Of a stretch of 12,594 bases of DNA, positions 1-8,978 are shown piece after piece. The notes under the pieces are model-generated. The model was not told where the DNA came from, did not search any database, and saw only the letters and a list, made by a program, of their open reading frames with translations. Source of the DNA: Beroe ovata. Its lineage: Eukaryota > Ctenophora > Nuda > Beroida > Beroidae. The translations under genes and the position numbers were made by a program. Within the stretch, counting starts at the first letter, position 1; every line of letters starts with the position of its first letter. The stretch is taken from assembly GCA_946803715.1 (NCBI GenBank), contig CAMPET010000001.1, positions 765,254 to 777,847 of the forward strand, given 5' to 3'.

Positions 1-126
1 CTCTACTCTGGGTGAGTGCTCTACTCTGGGTGAGTGCTCTACTCTGTGTGAGTGCTCTACTCTGTGTGAGTTACTTATCTGTGGGTGAGTAAATACTCAT
101 GGTGAGTAAGAACTCTGGGTATGGAT
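1..126 (+). repeat. 18-bp tandem minisatellite, about 7 units
   Basis: Seven consecutive 18-bp blocks can be laid end to end. The first two are identical (CTCTACTCTGGGTGAGTG), the next two differ at one or two bases, and the last three decay. The array may begin before the window. Six units contain GTGAGT, a consensus 5' splice-site core, on the same strand as the downstream exon. It probably lies in an intron upstream of the exon at 489. Confidence 0.9.
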
Positions 127-488
127 AAATACTCTCAGTGATTGCTTTAGTACCAACTCTGTGGGAATAAATTCTGTGGAAAGGGTACGAGACCATGGGA
201 TTCCAATACATCATTTCACAGCCAGCAGAGCATAATCTTATTGACATAAGTCCTACATACACCATAAAATTACTGCATAAAATTACTGCTTTGTTAAGAT
301 TAATCAAATAAGTATGATAAATTCTGTGTGCACCGCTATTCATCGCTCTTGCCATGGCCATGAAAAGCCACCAGCCAAGAGAATATATTATTCAAAATCA
401 ACATATTATTTTCAAAAAATCTCTGGTAGGTACCAATAATCATCAATCACATACCTAAATTATAACGCTGATTTGAAACCAAACCCAG
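127..488. other. Non-coding stretch, probable intron
   Basis: AT-rich sequence with no frame that looks like protein. The minus-strand open frame at 71-361 runs partly through the tandem array and resembles nothing. The last ~40 bases end in AAACCCAG, a usable splice acceptor for the exon that starts at 489. Confidence 0.5.
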
Positions 489-698
489 GTCCGTGACTTG
501 GTGGACGGAACTAAGGCGGTCGTGCTGTATCGCAGAGATGCTAACGGACTTCCCAAGCGTGTCACAGCATCCTTCGAGCAACTGGGTATTCAGTCCCACA
601 GTGTGCACGTCAGAGACCTCTTCCTTCACAGGTTAACCTGCACAAGGGAGCCGTCAAGAGGATCAGTTGTTGTTGGGTATAATAAATACCTAAACTAA
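489..698 (+). CDS. Glycoside hydrolase family 27 (alpha-galactosidase/NAGA-like), C-terminal exon, partial
   Basis: Enzymes of this family remove terminal alpha-linked galactose or N-acetylgalactosamine, usually in the lysosome. This exon would hold only part of the C-terminal beta-sandwich, not the catalytic barrel. After a CAG acceptor (486-488) the phase-0 frame reads VRDLVDGTKAVVLYRRDANG, then an F-x-x-LG stretch and HSVHVRDLFLHR. The family pattern is DG(T/S)xAVxLxNR ... LG ... VRDLxxH(K/R)DLG. The frame continues to TAA at 696-698, but the expected DLG after the histidine is missing. Either the exon really ends at the weak donor CACAG|GTTAAC (~631), or the end has diverged or decayed. 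The residues before the stop include SRGSVVVGY, which resembles the last strand of the domain. AATAAA at 681-686 lies before the stop. Upstream exons must lie outside the window. The overlapping minus-strand frame (447-629) is a shadow. Confidence 0.6.
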   Translation, partial: VRDLVDGTKAVVLYRRDANGLPKRVTASFEQLGIQSHSVHVRDLFLHRLTCTREPSRGSVVVGYNKYLN

Positions 699-1045
699 AA
701 TCAATTTGTTAGAAAATAAGCGCGCATCAATAACAAATAAGATCACTCGCATTACCTTGAACCCAGAGTGAGGGTTTTATTTCCTACAGTATTCGGTCAA
801 CATATGATCGAATTGTCATGTCTATTTCCCGGACTTTTGTGATCAATGATTTATACGAAGTACGTTTACACGGACGGACACTCTGTCTACATAAGCTACA
901 GTCCTATCTGATTGTCCAATTATGGTTGAGTGAATCCAATTAGGGCACCTCTAATTGGTCACGATCAATAACGGCTCTTCGTGGTAGTATCTACTGAATG
1001 AATCAGTATAATTGCCGGTAAGATAACCCACCGGTAATACCCCCT
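699..1045. other. Non-coding stretch
   Basis: AT-rich sequence with GATCA/TGATC-rich words but no convincing exon, RNA gene or repeat. If the exon at 489 is terminal, its 3' flank starts here. Confidence 0.45.
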
Positions 1046-1165
1046 ATACCCCATTACCCCGCATTCCCTCTACCCCGCAGCCCCTCTACCCCAGTATCCC
1101 TCTACCCCAGTATCCCTCTACCCCGCAGCCCCTCTACCCATCACCCCTCTACCCCATTAACTCTT
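1046..1165. repeat. C-rich 16-17-bp minisatellite
   Basis: Tandem variants of CCCTCTACCCCAGTAT and CCCTCTACCCCGCAGC repeat about six times, with degenerate units at each edge. The complementary strand carries GGGG and GGG runs separated by 4-base loops (for example the complement of 1066-1092), which fits the G-quadruplex pattern. Confidence 0.9.
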
Positions 1166-2183
1166 TCAGGGATCTTGGCATCGCGAAGGGGTCTATCTCA
1201 GCTGTACTACCACCCAGTGGATCGTGTAAAATGTTCAAAGTGACCCCTCTCAATAGTGAATTCTGATAATCTGATCACCGTGACTCAGATGATCCTATAA
1301 ATAGACGTCTTATAATGATTTGTTATCGCATTTCAGTGATCTCATACATATGGGATATAATTCCCATTGAGGTTATGCTTGGATCAAATACCTAAATATT
1401 GTGTCTGGAAAAAGTATCCATCATGATTTTTGCAGGGATAGTACGCCGTTCTAATGATGAACATAATATTGAACATTGATCTCGCAATAAGAAAGGCGTT
1501 TGAATCACCTTTTGAATAATGATAATGAAAGTATTATAATTTTGAGGGACGAAACTGAGTACCAAATAATAGTTCATGGTGATTGATGGTGTGTATATTA
1601 TCGTTTTTCATATAAACTTGATTTATCTTGATTCAACACCTTCCAAGCTTGTAAAAGTGTGTTTCATATCAGCTCTGCCATGGGAAAGAGGTCAAATTGT
1701 ATTGAATTGGCACGCTCCGAAATGCGGCCAGGTAATATGTAAATATGCAATGATCAGATGGGTGTGTCACCTCGAAACATCCGCTGTTACTATGGGAACA
1801 ATAACATGAATATAGATAGAAGCCAGGAAATACCTGCATTCGTATGTCTATTTCAGAAAAGGCAAGGAAAAAAAGAAAGAGTAACTACTAACTAAATCTA
1901 TTTGGAGCTTATAATACACTTGAGTTATGACTTATGAGTAAGGAGTTTTCGCATGCTTCTAAACTCTTGTGTCAGTGGCGGGAGTGATTTCTAATTATTA
2001 CCATCAAATTCATTCACGTGTAGAGAATTTGATTCCTCTTCATGGCTCTGCTAGTGCTAGGATTATCAGTTAGTTCCTAAATCCGTTATTACATGTCTGA
2101 ATTATTTTCGCACAAAATGGTCTCCTTTTCAGTTTTTATCAGCCCATTGTTCCCATGATTAGGCCCTTATGACACTGCACTGT
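1166..2183. other. Non-coding stretch without a supported gene
   Basis: Two open frames occur (1392-1577 minus, 1576-1809 plus), neither with recognisable motifs. A short coding-like stretch around 1655-1731 ends at CCAG|GTAATA, a good donor, but I found no matching acceptor phase or family resemblance. The rest is AT-rich. Confidence 0.4.
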
Positions 2184-2257
2184 GTGACATTATGCGTCAC
2201 TGCACTACTGCAGTTACAGAGTGACATTATGCGTCACTGCACCACTGCAGTTACAGC
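2184..2257 (+). repeat. 37-bp direct tandem duplication (2 copies)
   Basis: Positions 2184-2220 and 2221-2257 are adjacent copies of a 37-bp unit starting GTGACATTATGCGTCACTGC. They differ at two bases. Confidence 0.95.
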
Positions 2258-2433
2258 AGTGTGACTTACGTCTTCTGCACGATTCTCAGTTTTGGTAAAC
2301 AAAGTTGGTAGTAATGTGATTGTGACGTGATGCGTACTGGTTCCTGCCGTCTTATGACGTATCTGACAGCGTGAAGTGTCGCCTTGAGAAAAATTTTGGG
2401 AGCGTGAGCTGGGTGTGAATGATATGCGCGTCG

Positions 2434-2453
2434 CACACACACACACACACACA
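2434..2453. repeat. (CA)n microsatellite
   Basis: About nine CA units interrupt otherwise ordinary sequence. The minus-strand open frames across it (2234-2458, 2266-2454) are low-complexity artefacts. Confidence 0.95.
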
Positions 2454-2555
2454 ATCACTGTGGGGAAGTTTTGACCGAAACAAGCGTTCTTTGTGACGTG
2501 CGCTCTGTTGTTAAAACTTAAAGTTAAACCGTGGGATACTAACGTTTACAGAGGA

Positions 2556-3101
2556 GGAATTTGGCTGAGTCCCAATGTGATTTTCACACACACACACACA
2601 TACACATACACACGCATACACATATACACACACAAACACGCAATTTCAAGGAGTGGGGTTTTGAAAGGCAGCTGGGAAATTGCTGACGTAACCCTGACCC
2701 CTAATTGACCTCAAAGAACCTTTTCTCCTCTACCTACCTATATGAGCACGTGTATGTGTATGAGCACATGTGTAAGTGTATGTGTATGAGCACGTCTGTA
2801 AAGCCTCGCCAATCTCANGGAATTTGGCTGAGTCCCAATGTGATTTTCACAAACACACACACATACACATACACCCGCATACACATACACACACACACAC
2901 ACAAACACGCAATGTGAAGGAGTGGGGTTTTGAAAGGCAGCTGGGAAATTGCTGACGTAACCCTGACCCCTTGACCTCAAAGAACCTTTTCTCCTCTACC
3001 TACCTATATGAGCACGTGTATGTGTATGAGCACACGTGTAAGTGTATGTGTATGAGCACGTGTATGTGTATGAGCACGTCTGTAAAGCCTCGCCAATCTC
3101 A
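2556..3101 (+). repeat. ~260-280-bp tandem duplication, copies joined at an N
   Basis: Copy 1 spans 2556-2817 and copy 2 spans 2819-3101. Both begin GGAATTTGGCTGAGTCCCAA, carry a CA-rich block, then a unique middle part (GGAGTGGGGTTTTGAAAGGC ...), then an 18-bp subrepeat built on TATGAGCACGTGTATGTG, and end at CGCCAATCTCA. Copy 2 has one extra subrepeat and a longer CA tract. The only ambiguous base of the window (2818) sits exactly between them. No gene is supported inside; the open frames here come from the CA and TATGAG repeats. Confidence 0.95.
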
Positions 3102-4894
3102 ACGAATAGCTACAAGGATATAGGTACCTACCTATGTATGCCAATCTACCTATGTGGCAACTTATACAAACTTATAAATGTCCCCTGGCATCCAGTTCCT
3201 ACATCTATAGCAACAGCTGGACTCCTTACGGCGATTTCTCAAGATAACCCTCAATAGAAATGCTGTTCAAACTAGGATACCCATGCGAGCTGAAGTAGTC
3301 GCATGAGTAGGAAATGACATTCCATGGGGGTACTATCAAATATAAGTGTTCCACATTCTACCACTGATAAGAAGTTGAGAGTAGGGTAAGTGCTCCTTGC
3401 TTACCCATATCCTGCATTACTGCAGACCTGTTTCAAGTATCTTGCCAGCTGTACCTATTGAGCTAATTATTGCAACTCCAATCATACTGACGAGGAGTTT
3501 GGCATCATGGGTGATAGATGAGTAAATCATGGCAACCAAGGTGCTCGTTCTTCGCCGTCACGCAGTGAGCCAAGCTGTATACCTACAGTTCCATTTTCAG
3601 ACTATATACTGCTTGCCGAACTATGTAAGTTAGTGGGAGTGTGGGATAAAACACATAACGGAATCCTGATTGCATGCTAAATAGAGTCCCTGCAATTTCC
3701 AAACATACACAGACACTCGAGTCATATCCAAACACTCCTCCATTATATGGAATATTCCCTTCATCCCAACCGCATGGTTTGTATTATTGTAGTAATCATA
3801 ATCCATTGATCCAATGTTGCATGAGCGGATGAATCTGACTTCTCATTCTCGGACTATTCCGCATAATATATTTACGCGATCACCTTACATTATGCGAAAC
3901 TCCATAATCCCAATCCCGAAAGTTTTCACATCCTATCTGCTAGGTACTTCGGCTCCGTCGTTTCTCATGCCAGTGTAGGTACAATCTCATGCGAGTGTAA
4001 CTATAATCTAACTCAACAATTTTCCAGTGACTATGCTGGAAGCGTTGATTTTAGGCCCTTCTTTTTCCTCCTTTGTTTTCGATTTCGCATCAAGAGGGGC
4101 AGGTAAGTGAAAAGGTTGGAGATCAGGGGGTATGATACAGGGGGTTGTGAAAATTCGGTGAGGGTGTTGTGTAGCCCACATTTATCATCTCACCATCATC
4201 AGAACAACTTTCACTTGGAACATTCCACATTGATATCACGAAAATCACCACTTCTGGGACTCAGTCTGCAAAATAGAATTAGGCGACGCGCCGTACTCAA
4301 ATTCAGTCATGCGCCCGGGCGAACCTAAAATTAAAAAAGTGCATTTTGCCTCTTTATTCGAGCAGCGTGACCTCTACCTAAATCAATAGTTGGATCCAAT
4401 TTAATGATTAAGGGTCTGTGATAAATCAAACTCAGGACCTAGAAATCAGAAATTTGTTCTGGACTGAGTATACCGTAATATGAGATGATAGCCCTCCTAT
4501 TTTAGTTTTACCTAGTCAAATTCATTCGAGCTAATGTTCGGTGCCGAAAATGGCGCGTTCCACACACCCAGAGAGCAATAGTTTACCTTGCACACCGATC
4601 TGCGTTCGAGAATTTCCTGTTTTTATTTATTTCGCACTCGATATGCTGTGTAACTTCTGAGATTTGTGCCCAACATTGCGGCCAAAATCTCCGACTAAAA
4701 GTATAACCCTAGTCCCAAACACTATGAGCGTTCCTCCAAACCTGGGAGACAGAATTCGTCCCGTATCACTAATCCCAAGTCCTGTCATTCTGCCCACACC
4801 AGCCATTATTCGGATTAGACGTTCATCTTTGCCGAGTCGCGTATAACTACAGCAGCTGAAGTGTGCAAAGGACGTGTGAAACATTGTGTGAAGT
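3102..4894. other. Long non-coding stretch
   Basis: No exon is supported. A small stem GGGTAAG/CTTACCC (3384-3390 with 3400-3406) is present. Open frames at 4107-4328 (plus) and 4627-4884 (both strands) lack domains, splice support and a coding-like composition. The region may be intergenic. Confidence 0.45.
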
Positions 4895-4927
4895 TATAGT
4901 GATGCTATAGTGATGCTATCGTGATGT
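4895..4927 (+). repeat. 11-bp tandem repeat (3 units)
   Basis: TATAGTGATGC occurs at 4895-4905 and 4906-4916, then TATCGTGATGT at 4917-4927. A similar TATAGTAATAGTGATA lies past the hairpin that follows. Confidence 0.85.
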
Positions 4928-4935
4928 ATTTTTCT

Positions 4936-4965
4936 AGTGAGGAGTGGTTGTAATCACTCCTCACT
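4936..4965. repeat. Perfect 11-bp inverted repeat (hairpin)
   Basis: AGTGAGGAGTG (4936-4946) pairs exactly with CACTCCTCACT (4955-4965) around an 8-base loop. No T-run or RNA gene context was seen, so a function is not implied. Confidence 0.9.
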
Positions 4966-5862
4966 ATTATAGTAATAGTGATATTTGCAAATTCGAGGAA
5001 AATCGATCGACTGAGAACTTCAGAGGAAAATGTATTCCCTATTGCAGCTATGGCCATGGCCTGTGGCTGAGGCTCTATCATACTGATTCATTATTCGAAA
5101 TTACGGCCCTAGTATCCAGGAATTTAATCGCGAACAGAAATTACGGTAAACCGCTGAAAACTGCATTTATTTTGCTCGATGTGTTTACATAATCCTAGGG
5201 ACGGTCGACGGGTCAGACTGTACATCACTACAGCTGCAATTAGTACACCGAGATGAACCGGACAAATTTGTTGTTCAACAGTTTTCGGTAGATTTAATGT
5301 TTCTCACGGTAGACTATCAAAAAATTCTCGAACTTACGATCGAAGCTATCATTTGTTTCTCCCAATGTACGTGACCTATTGATTGTTTTAGTCAAACTAG
5401 TCATTACTTTCGTTGCTGAACTTAATTGACCAAGGGGAGGAGAATTAAGTTCCTTCTTTTACTTTTGACTCATTTCTTGTTGATTTAAAGAAGGAACCGA
5501 ATATTCATATGCCCATGGTTCATTTTACTGAAATGAAATCGTACATTCATCTTTTCCCCGGGGCTTACAGTGCTTGCGAGTCATTTTTCCGTGCCTACCT
5601 TCATTCCAAATCTTGTGATGATTCTTGTGATGATTCATGATGACACTGTCATAAGATGACAGCAACGAGTGCTATAATGATAAGTGATGTCTGTTGATGA
5701 CTGAGGGCATATGGCTGCAAGAATGTTTTGGTTCATTCAATACTTAGTGAATTTTATCTTAATCTATAGATCGATTGGCACGTCCCATAAATTGAGATCA
5801 CTTGCTCTTCTAATTTTTTTCAACTTGAGGGATAAGACATAGCCATGGAACTGTGATGCAGA
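4966..5862. other. Non-coding stretch upstream of a signal-peptide exon
   Basis: No supported exon. The open frame at 4944-5192 has no recognisable feature. Near 5610-5660 TTGTGATGATTC-type words repeat. The last ~100 bases before 5863 may be 5' UTR; a short ATG frame at 5845 (ATGGAACTG then TGA) would be a tiny upstream ORF. Confidence 0.4.
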
Positions 5863-5944
5863 ATGAAATTGTCTCAGTCCATTCTCGTGGTGGGGATGCT
5901 ACTCACTCTCTTGCTATTATATGTCCCCCAAGTATCATCACAAC
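5863..5944 (+). CDS. Signal-peptide first exon of an unidentified secreted or membrane protein
   Basis: ATG at 5863 (A at -3) opens a 27-codon exon plus one base. It starts MKLSQ and continues ILVVGMLLTLLLLYVPQ, then VSSQ. This is a textbook signal peptide: a lysine near the start, a hydrophobic core of about 14 residues and a polar end with small residues suited to signal peptidase cleavage. It stops at CAAC|GTGAGT, a near-perfect donor, in phase 1. I did not find an obvious second exon before 9.9 kb. By phase it could join only a phase-1 acceptor, such as those proposed at 11194, 11502 or 12324. It could be an alternative first exon of the downstream gene or the start of a separate gene with small exons I missed. 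Confidence 0.55.
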
Positions 5945-5982
5945 GTGAGTATAGCCAAACACCCTATATCCGACTGAAATCA

Positions 5983-6012
5983 GCACGTGCGCGCCAACAG
6001 GTGCGCGCGTGG
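5983..6012. repeat. GC-rich imperfect inverted repeat with an E-box
   Basis: CACGTGCGCGCC and GGTGCGCGCGTG flank a 5-base spacer and pair with one mismatch. The left arm contains CACGTG, a canonical E-box. It lies just inside the putative first intron, so it could be regulatory; that is inference. Confidence 0.55.
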
Positions 6013-6160
6013 AACAACTTTCTGTTGCGCAAGACTGGGTAGCAATAATTATGATTAGATGGCCATTATATTATTTAACTCATGAGGATGTGTCAAATTT
6101 TGAAATCTTGAAATGCAGCGGTAACAGTAGCTTGCTTTCCAATCGTTAAATAAAATTGTG

Positions 6161-6250
6161 ACATCACACCTAGTCGGTGGGTATTGCCCAAATTTCACTC
6201 GGCTTCGCCTCGAGAAATATGGCCGAATACGCACCTCATAGGTGTGATGT
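6161..6250. mobile_element. Foldback (MITE-like) palindromic element
   Basis: ACATCACACCTA (6161-6172) is exactly inverted at 6239-6250. Between them GGTGGGTATTGCCCAAATTTC pairs imperfectly (about 80%) with the complement of GAAATATGGCCGAATACGCACC, leaving a CTCGGCTTCGCCTCGAG apex. The whole folds into one long hairpin. Weaker inverted similarity continues outward for ~30 bases each side. It encodes nothing; the minus-strand open frame at 6055-6255 is a by-product. No clear target-site duplication was seen. Confidence 0.65.
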
Positions 6251-6314
6251 AACATTATATCATTGCAAGTGAAGCGATATTATTGCGCGTCACAATCATG
6301 ATCTTGATCACGCG

Positions 6315-6425
6315 TGTCACCCCAAGATACACTGTAAATCATTCACACTATTGTCACCCCAAGATACACTGTAAATCACTCACACTATTGTCACCCCAAG
6401 ATACACTGTAAATCACTCACACTAT
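6315..6425 (+). repeat. 37-bp tandem repeat, 3 copies
   Basis: Units at 6315, 6352 and 6389 begin TGTCACCCCAAGATACACTG. Copies 2 and 3 are identical and copy 1 differs at one base (ATTCAC for ACTCAC). Confidence 0.95.
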
Positions 6426-6494
6426 TTCGCCCAAGTTTGTGAGGGAATGGAAAAAATTGAATCAGGTGAAGGTCGGGGTGTTATGATTGCAGAT

Positions 6495-6541
6495 TTAGAG
6501 ACCCTCTATATATGGTCTCTATTCTTAGAGACCCTCTATAT
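6495..6541. repeat. Short direct and inverted repeats around TTAGAGACCCTCTATAT
   Basis: TTAGAGACCCTCTATA occurs twice (from 6495 and 6525). In between, AGAGACC (6497-6503) and GGTCTCT (6514-6520) form a 7-bp stem. Confidence 0.8.
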
Positions 6542-6670
6542 GGAAGTGTAGTTTAGTGTGAGCATGAATAAGGTTGACAGGATTATAGGACTTAGTACAT
6601 CCGTTAAGGTGTGTAAACTGTGGACAAGGGTAACTCAGCTCACTAACACTAGGGGTGAAGTGAACACTGA

Positions 6671-6972
6671 ACAAGGATGTAGATAAGTGAATAGGAGTGT
6701 AGGTAAGTGAACAGGGAAGTAGGTTATTGAACAGGGGTGCGGGTAAGTGAATAGGAATGTAGGTAAGTGAACAGGGAAGTAGGTAATTGAACATAGGTGA
6801 AGGTATTGGTAAGTGAACAGAGATGTAATTGAACAGTGGTGTAGGTAATTGAACATAGGTAAACGTTAGTGAATTGGGGTGTGGACTGTAGGTAATTGAA
6901 TAGGGACGTAGGTAATAGTGAACAGAGATGTGATTGAACAGGGATGAAGGAAATTGAACAGGGGTAGTAAAC
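6671..6972 (+). repeat. 20-bp minisatellite, about 14 units
   Basis: Units follow the consensus ACAGGGATGTAGGTAAGTGA. The first six (6671-6790) are exactly 20 bp; later ones vary from 16 to 27 bp. Several units hold GGTAAGT or AGGTAAGT, a consensus 5' splice donor on the plus strand. The complement contains almost no stop triplets, so all three minus frames stay open for 73 to 208 codons. Those frames are low-complexity P/S/T/L/F/H/Y sequence and I do not regard them as genes. Confidence 0.92.
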
Positions 6973-8534
6973 ACGGAAAATGGGTTGGGTTGATGAATAG
7001 TGATTGTCGATGAAATAAAAGAGTGAAAGGGTCGTGAAAGGGGTGGTATTGGGTAGCATGAAAAATCATCTGAGTGAAATCGAAAAAAGAGGAGAGAATT
7101 TTTGTTGAATGAAACTTTTGGCATGATTCCATTTCCAGAAACAAAAACCAAATCAAGTTGATCCTACTTCCTCATCGAATTAGAGATCGTCGCAATCGTC
7201 ATCGTTCATACCGATGAGATCAATAATGGAATTATTAGTTATTTTTAGATTCCCCAATCCCCAGGTATTCAGTTCGCCGCAAACACGACGAAGGATTTTT
7301 TCGATGAATGAAATTGTATTACAGATCTCTATCGATGATCGTCAATGAGTCTGGGAATTCGACATCCTTGACGTCAGAGAGTTCATGACAATATTATGCA
7401 CTGGGTTATCATAACTGAGGCTAGGTCACTGTTCATATGAAAAGCACCGCGATGGGACAGTCAACTCTGTCCTCTGAACTGGATATAGGTACACTAGCTG
7501 AGTTAAGCTGTAGTTTAGCTGGAGACAAGACAAGTAGACTTGCTGTCTTACTGAAAACTTTGCCAACCTCAGCCCGTTTGCAAATTATTCTCACTAGCAG
7601 TTATCATTGCACCAGAGTGTAGTACCTACAATTATAATTGCTTGGAAAGATAATTCTCATGTAGGTACGGTGTATAATACTGAACCAGTGAGCAACCACA
7701 GTGAATTATATTGCTACTAGATATCCAAGCTATGCTCTGACATTCTGTTCAAATATCATAGGATGCTTAGGTTATCTGCCTGGATGCCTAACCTTATAGA
7801 TTATTCCTGATAACCAATCATAAGCCACGATATCCATGTGTCAGTATGGTGTTTATTTATGATGTTGATGACCGCATATCCTTCATGTTTAACTGATATC
7901 AAAGCAAATAGTATCCGAGCTAATTACACCAATCATACACTATTATGATTATTCGCGCTGGCTGATTTGCTGGATCAATTATAGACAATCCCTGATAGAA
8001 TAATGACGGTCATTGACCGTTTTGTTTTGATAAGAACGGAAGAGAAGCCCTGTCAACTATAGAACTCCTGTTATACTCATGGGCAATGTGGGGAAAAGTT
8101 AGTAGGTTTCTGTAATATAATCATCACTGGAGATGAACACTGAACAATATGACATTGGACATCGGACATCGGACAGCCCCTAACAGAGAGACCTTAAGTG
8201 AAATCTGAGTTTTTAGAATATAAGAGTATAAGCAATAAAATAGCAGCGGCCTACCATGATATACAGCTTCCATACGGCCATGAATGGCCATTATACACGG
8301 CCTTCATGAGACAAATAGGCCACTTGCCATATTCGGGTGATCAAGATTAACCTGGCCAATAGTCGTGATATACCTAACAATAATCTGTCAAACCTACACA
8401 GAATTCACCAAATCTACCAGAATCTACTAATAGAGTTTACGCTATTCTTGGCAGTTTTCTCTTCTATCGTTTCGTATGTAGCTCTTCTATACTGTCCATT
8501 CTTGTGAGGCCCTGCTCATGAAACCCACTTGGTT
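6973..8534. other. Long non-coding stretch, possible intron
   Basis: No supported exon. The best open frame (7437-7622, plus, 61 codons) has a normal composition but no known motif or clear splice sites. A perfect CRE octamer TGACGTCA lies at 7369-7376. GTACCTACA (7622-7630) and TGTAGGTAC (7660-7668) form a 9-bp inverted repeat, and GGCCATGAATGGCC near 8277 is a small palindrome. Confidence 0.45.
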
Positions 8535-8549
8535 TTCTCTCTCTCTCTC
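8535..8549. repeat. (CT)n microsatellite
   Basis: A short TCTCTCTCTCTCTC run. The minus-strand frame across it (8487-8675) is not coding-like. Confidence 0.85.
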
Positions 8550-8572
8550 AAGTGACACAGTGAGCATTATTG

Positions 8573-8580
8573 TGACGTCA
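8573..8580. promoter_or_regulatory. CRE octamer (bZIP site)
   Basis: Perfect palindromic TGACGTCA, the consensus site for CREB/ATF factors, followed at about 15 bases by AACGTCAC. A functional role is inferred only from the match. Confidence 0.4.
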
Positions 8581-8849
8581 CGACCTAACGTCACACACTT
8601 TTGCTTATCTGCAGCTGACCTGCGATCGACTACATTCCAGTGATAGATCACCCAGGGTTTTCCTGCCGCTTGCAACGATGTTAGGATGGAATGCGACCGA
8701 CGTCATATTTTCGTCAGCCTTTTCTCCCTGAATTCTTACTATAATACCACAGCTGGGCTAAAGATCCCCCCGTTATTATAATCGAGTCAAACATATAAAC
8801 TGGTTATCTCCCGTATTATTATTGGTAAAATATGCTCTTCCTACTGGGA

Positions 8850-8892
8850 ACACGTACACAAACAAACACAACACACAAACAAACAAACACGT
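8850..8892. repeat. CA/CAAA-rich simple repeat
   Basis: A run of ACAAACAAACAC and ACACAAACAAACAAACACG type sequence. Confidence 0.85.
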
Positions 8893-8978
8893 ATAGGTTA
8901 TCCGAATGCAATCTTATCCCCTCACGTCACAGAACTGATTGGGTAAAGTAGCTGAGGAGTTGTTATGAAAACAAGACC

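Noticed and set aside
447-629. 60-codon minus-strand frame
   Set aside because: Antisense of the GH27-like exon, which has the family pattern.
1576-1809. 77-codon plus frame
   Set aside because: No recognisable motif; a nearby GTAATA donor has no matching partner exon.
2738-2980. Minus-strand frame and plus frames over CA repeats
   Set aside because: Alternating V/C or H/T residues come directly from the CA microsatellite; the frame crosses an N.
4600-4620. tRNA B-box-like GTTCGAGAATTTCC
   Set aside because: No matching A-box or cloverleaf arms upstream.
4627-4884. Open frames on both strands
   Set aside because: No domain, signal or splice support; opposite frames open together suggest stop-poor composition.
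6315-6425. CRISPR-like array
   Set aside because: The 37-bp units are contiguous with no variable spacers, in an animal genome.
6525-7151. 208-codon minus-strand open frame
   Set aside because: Built from a 20-bp minisatellite that is open in all minus frames; low-complexity sequence.
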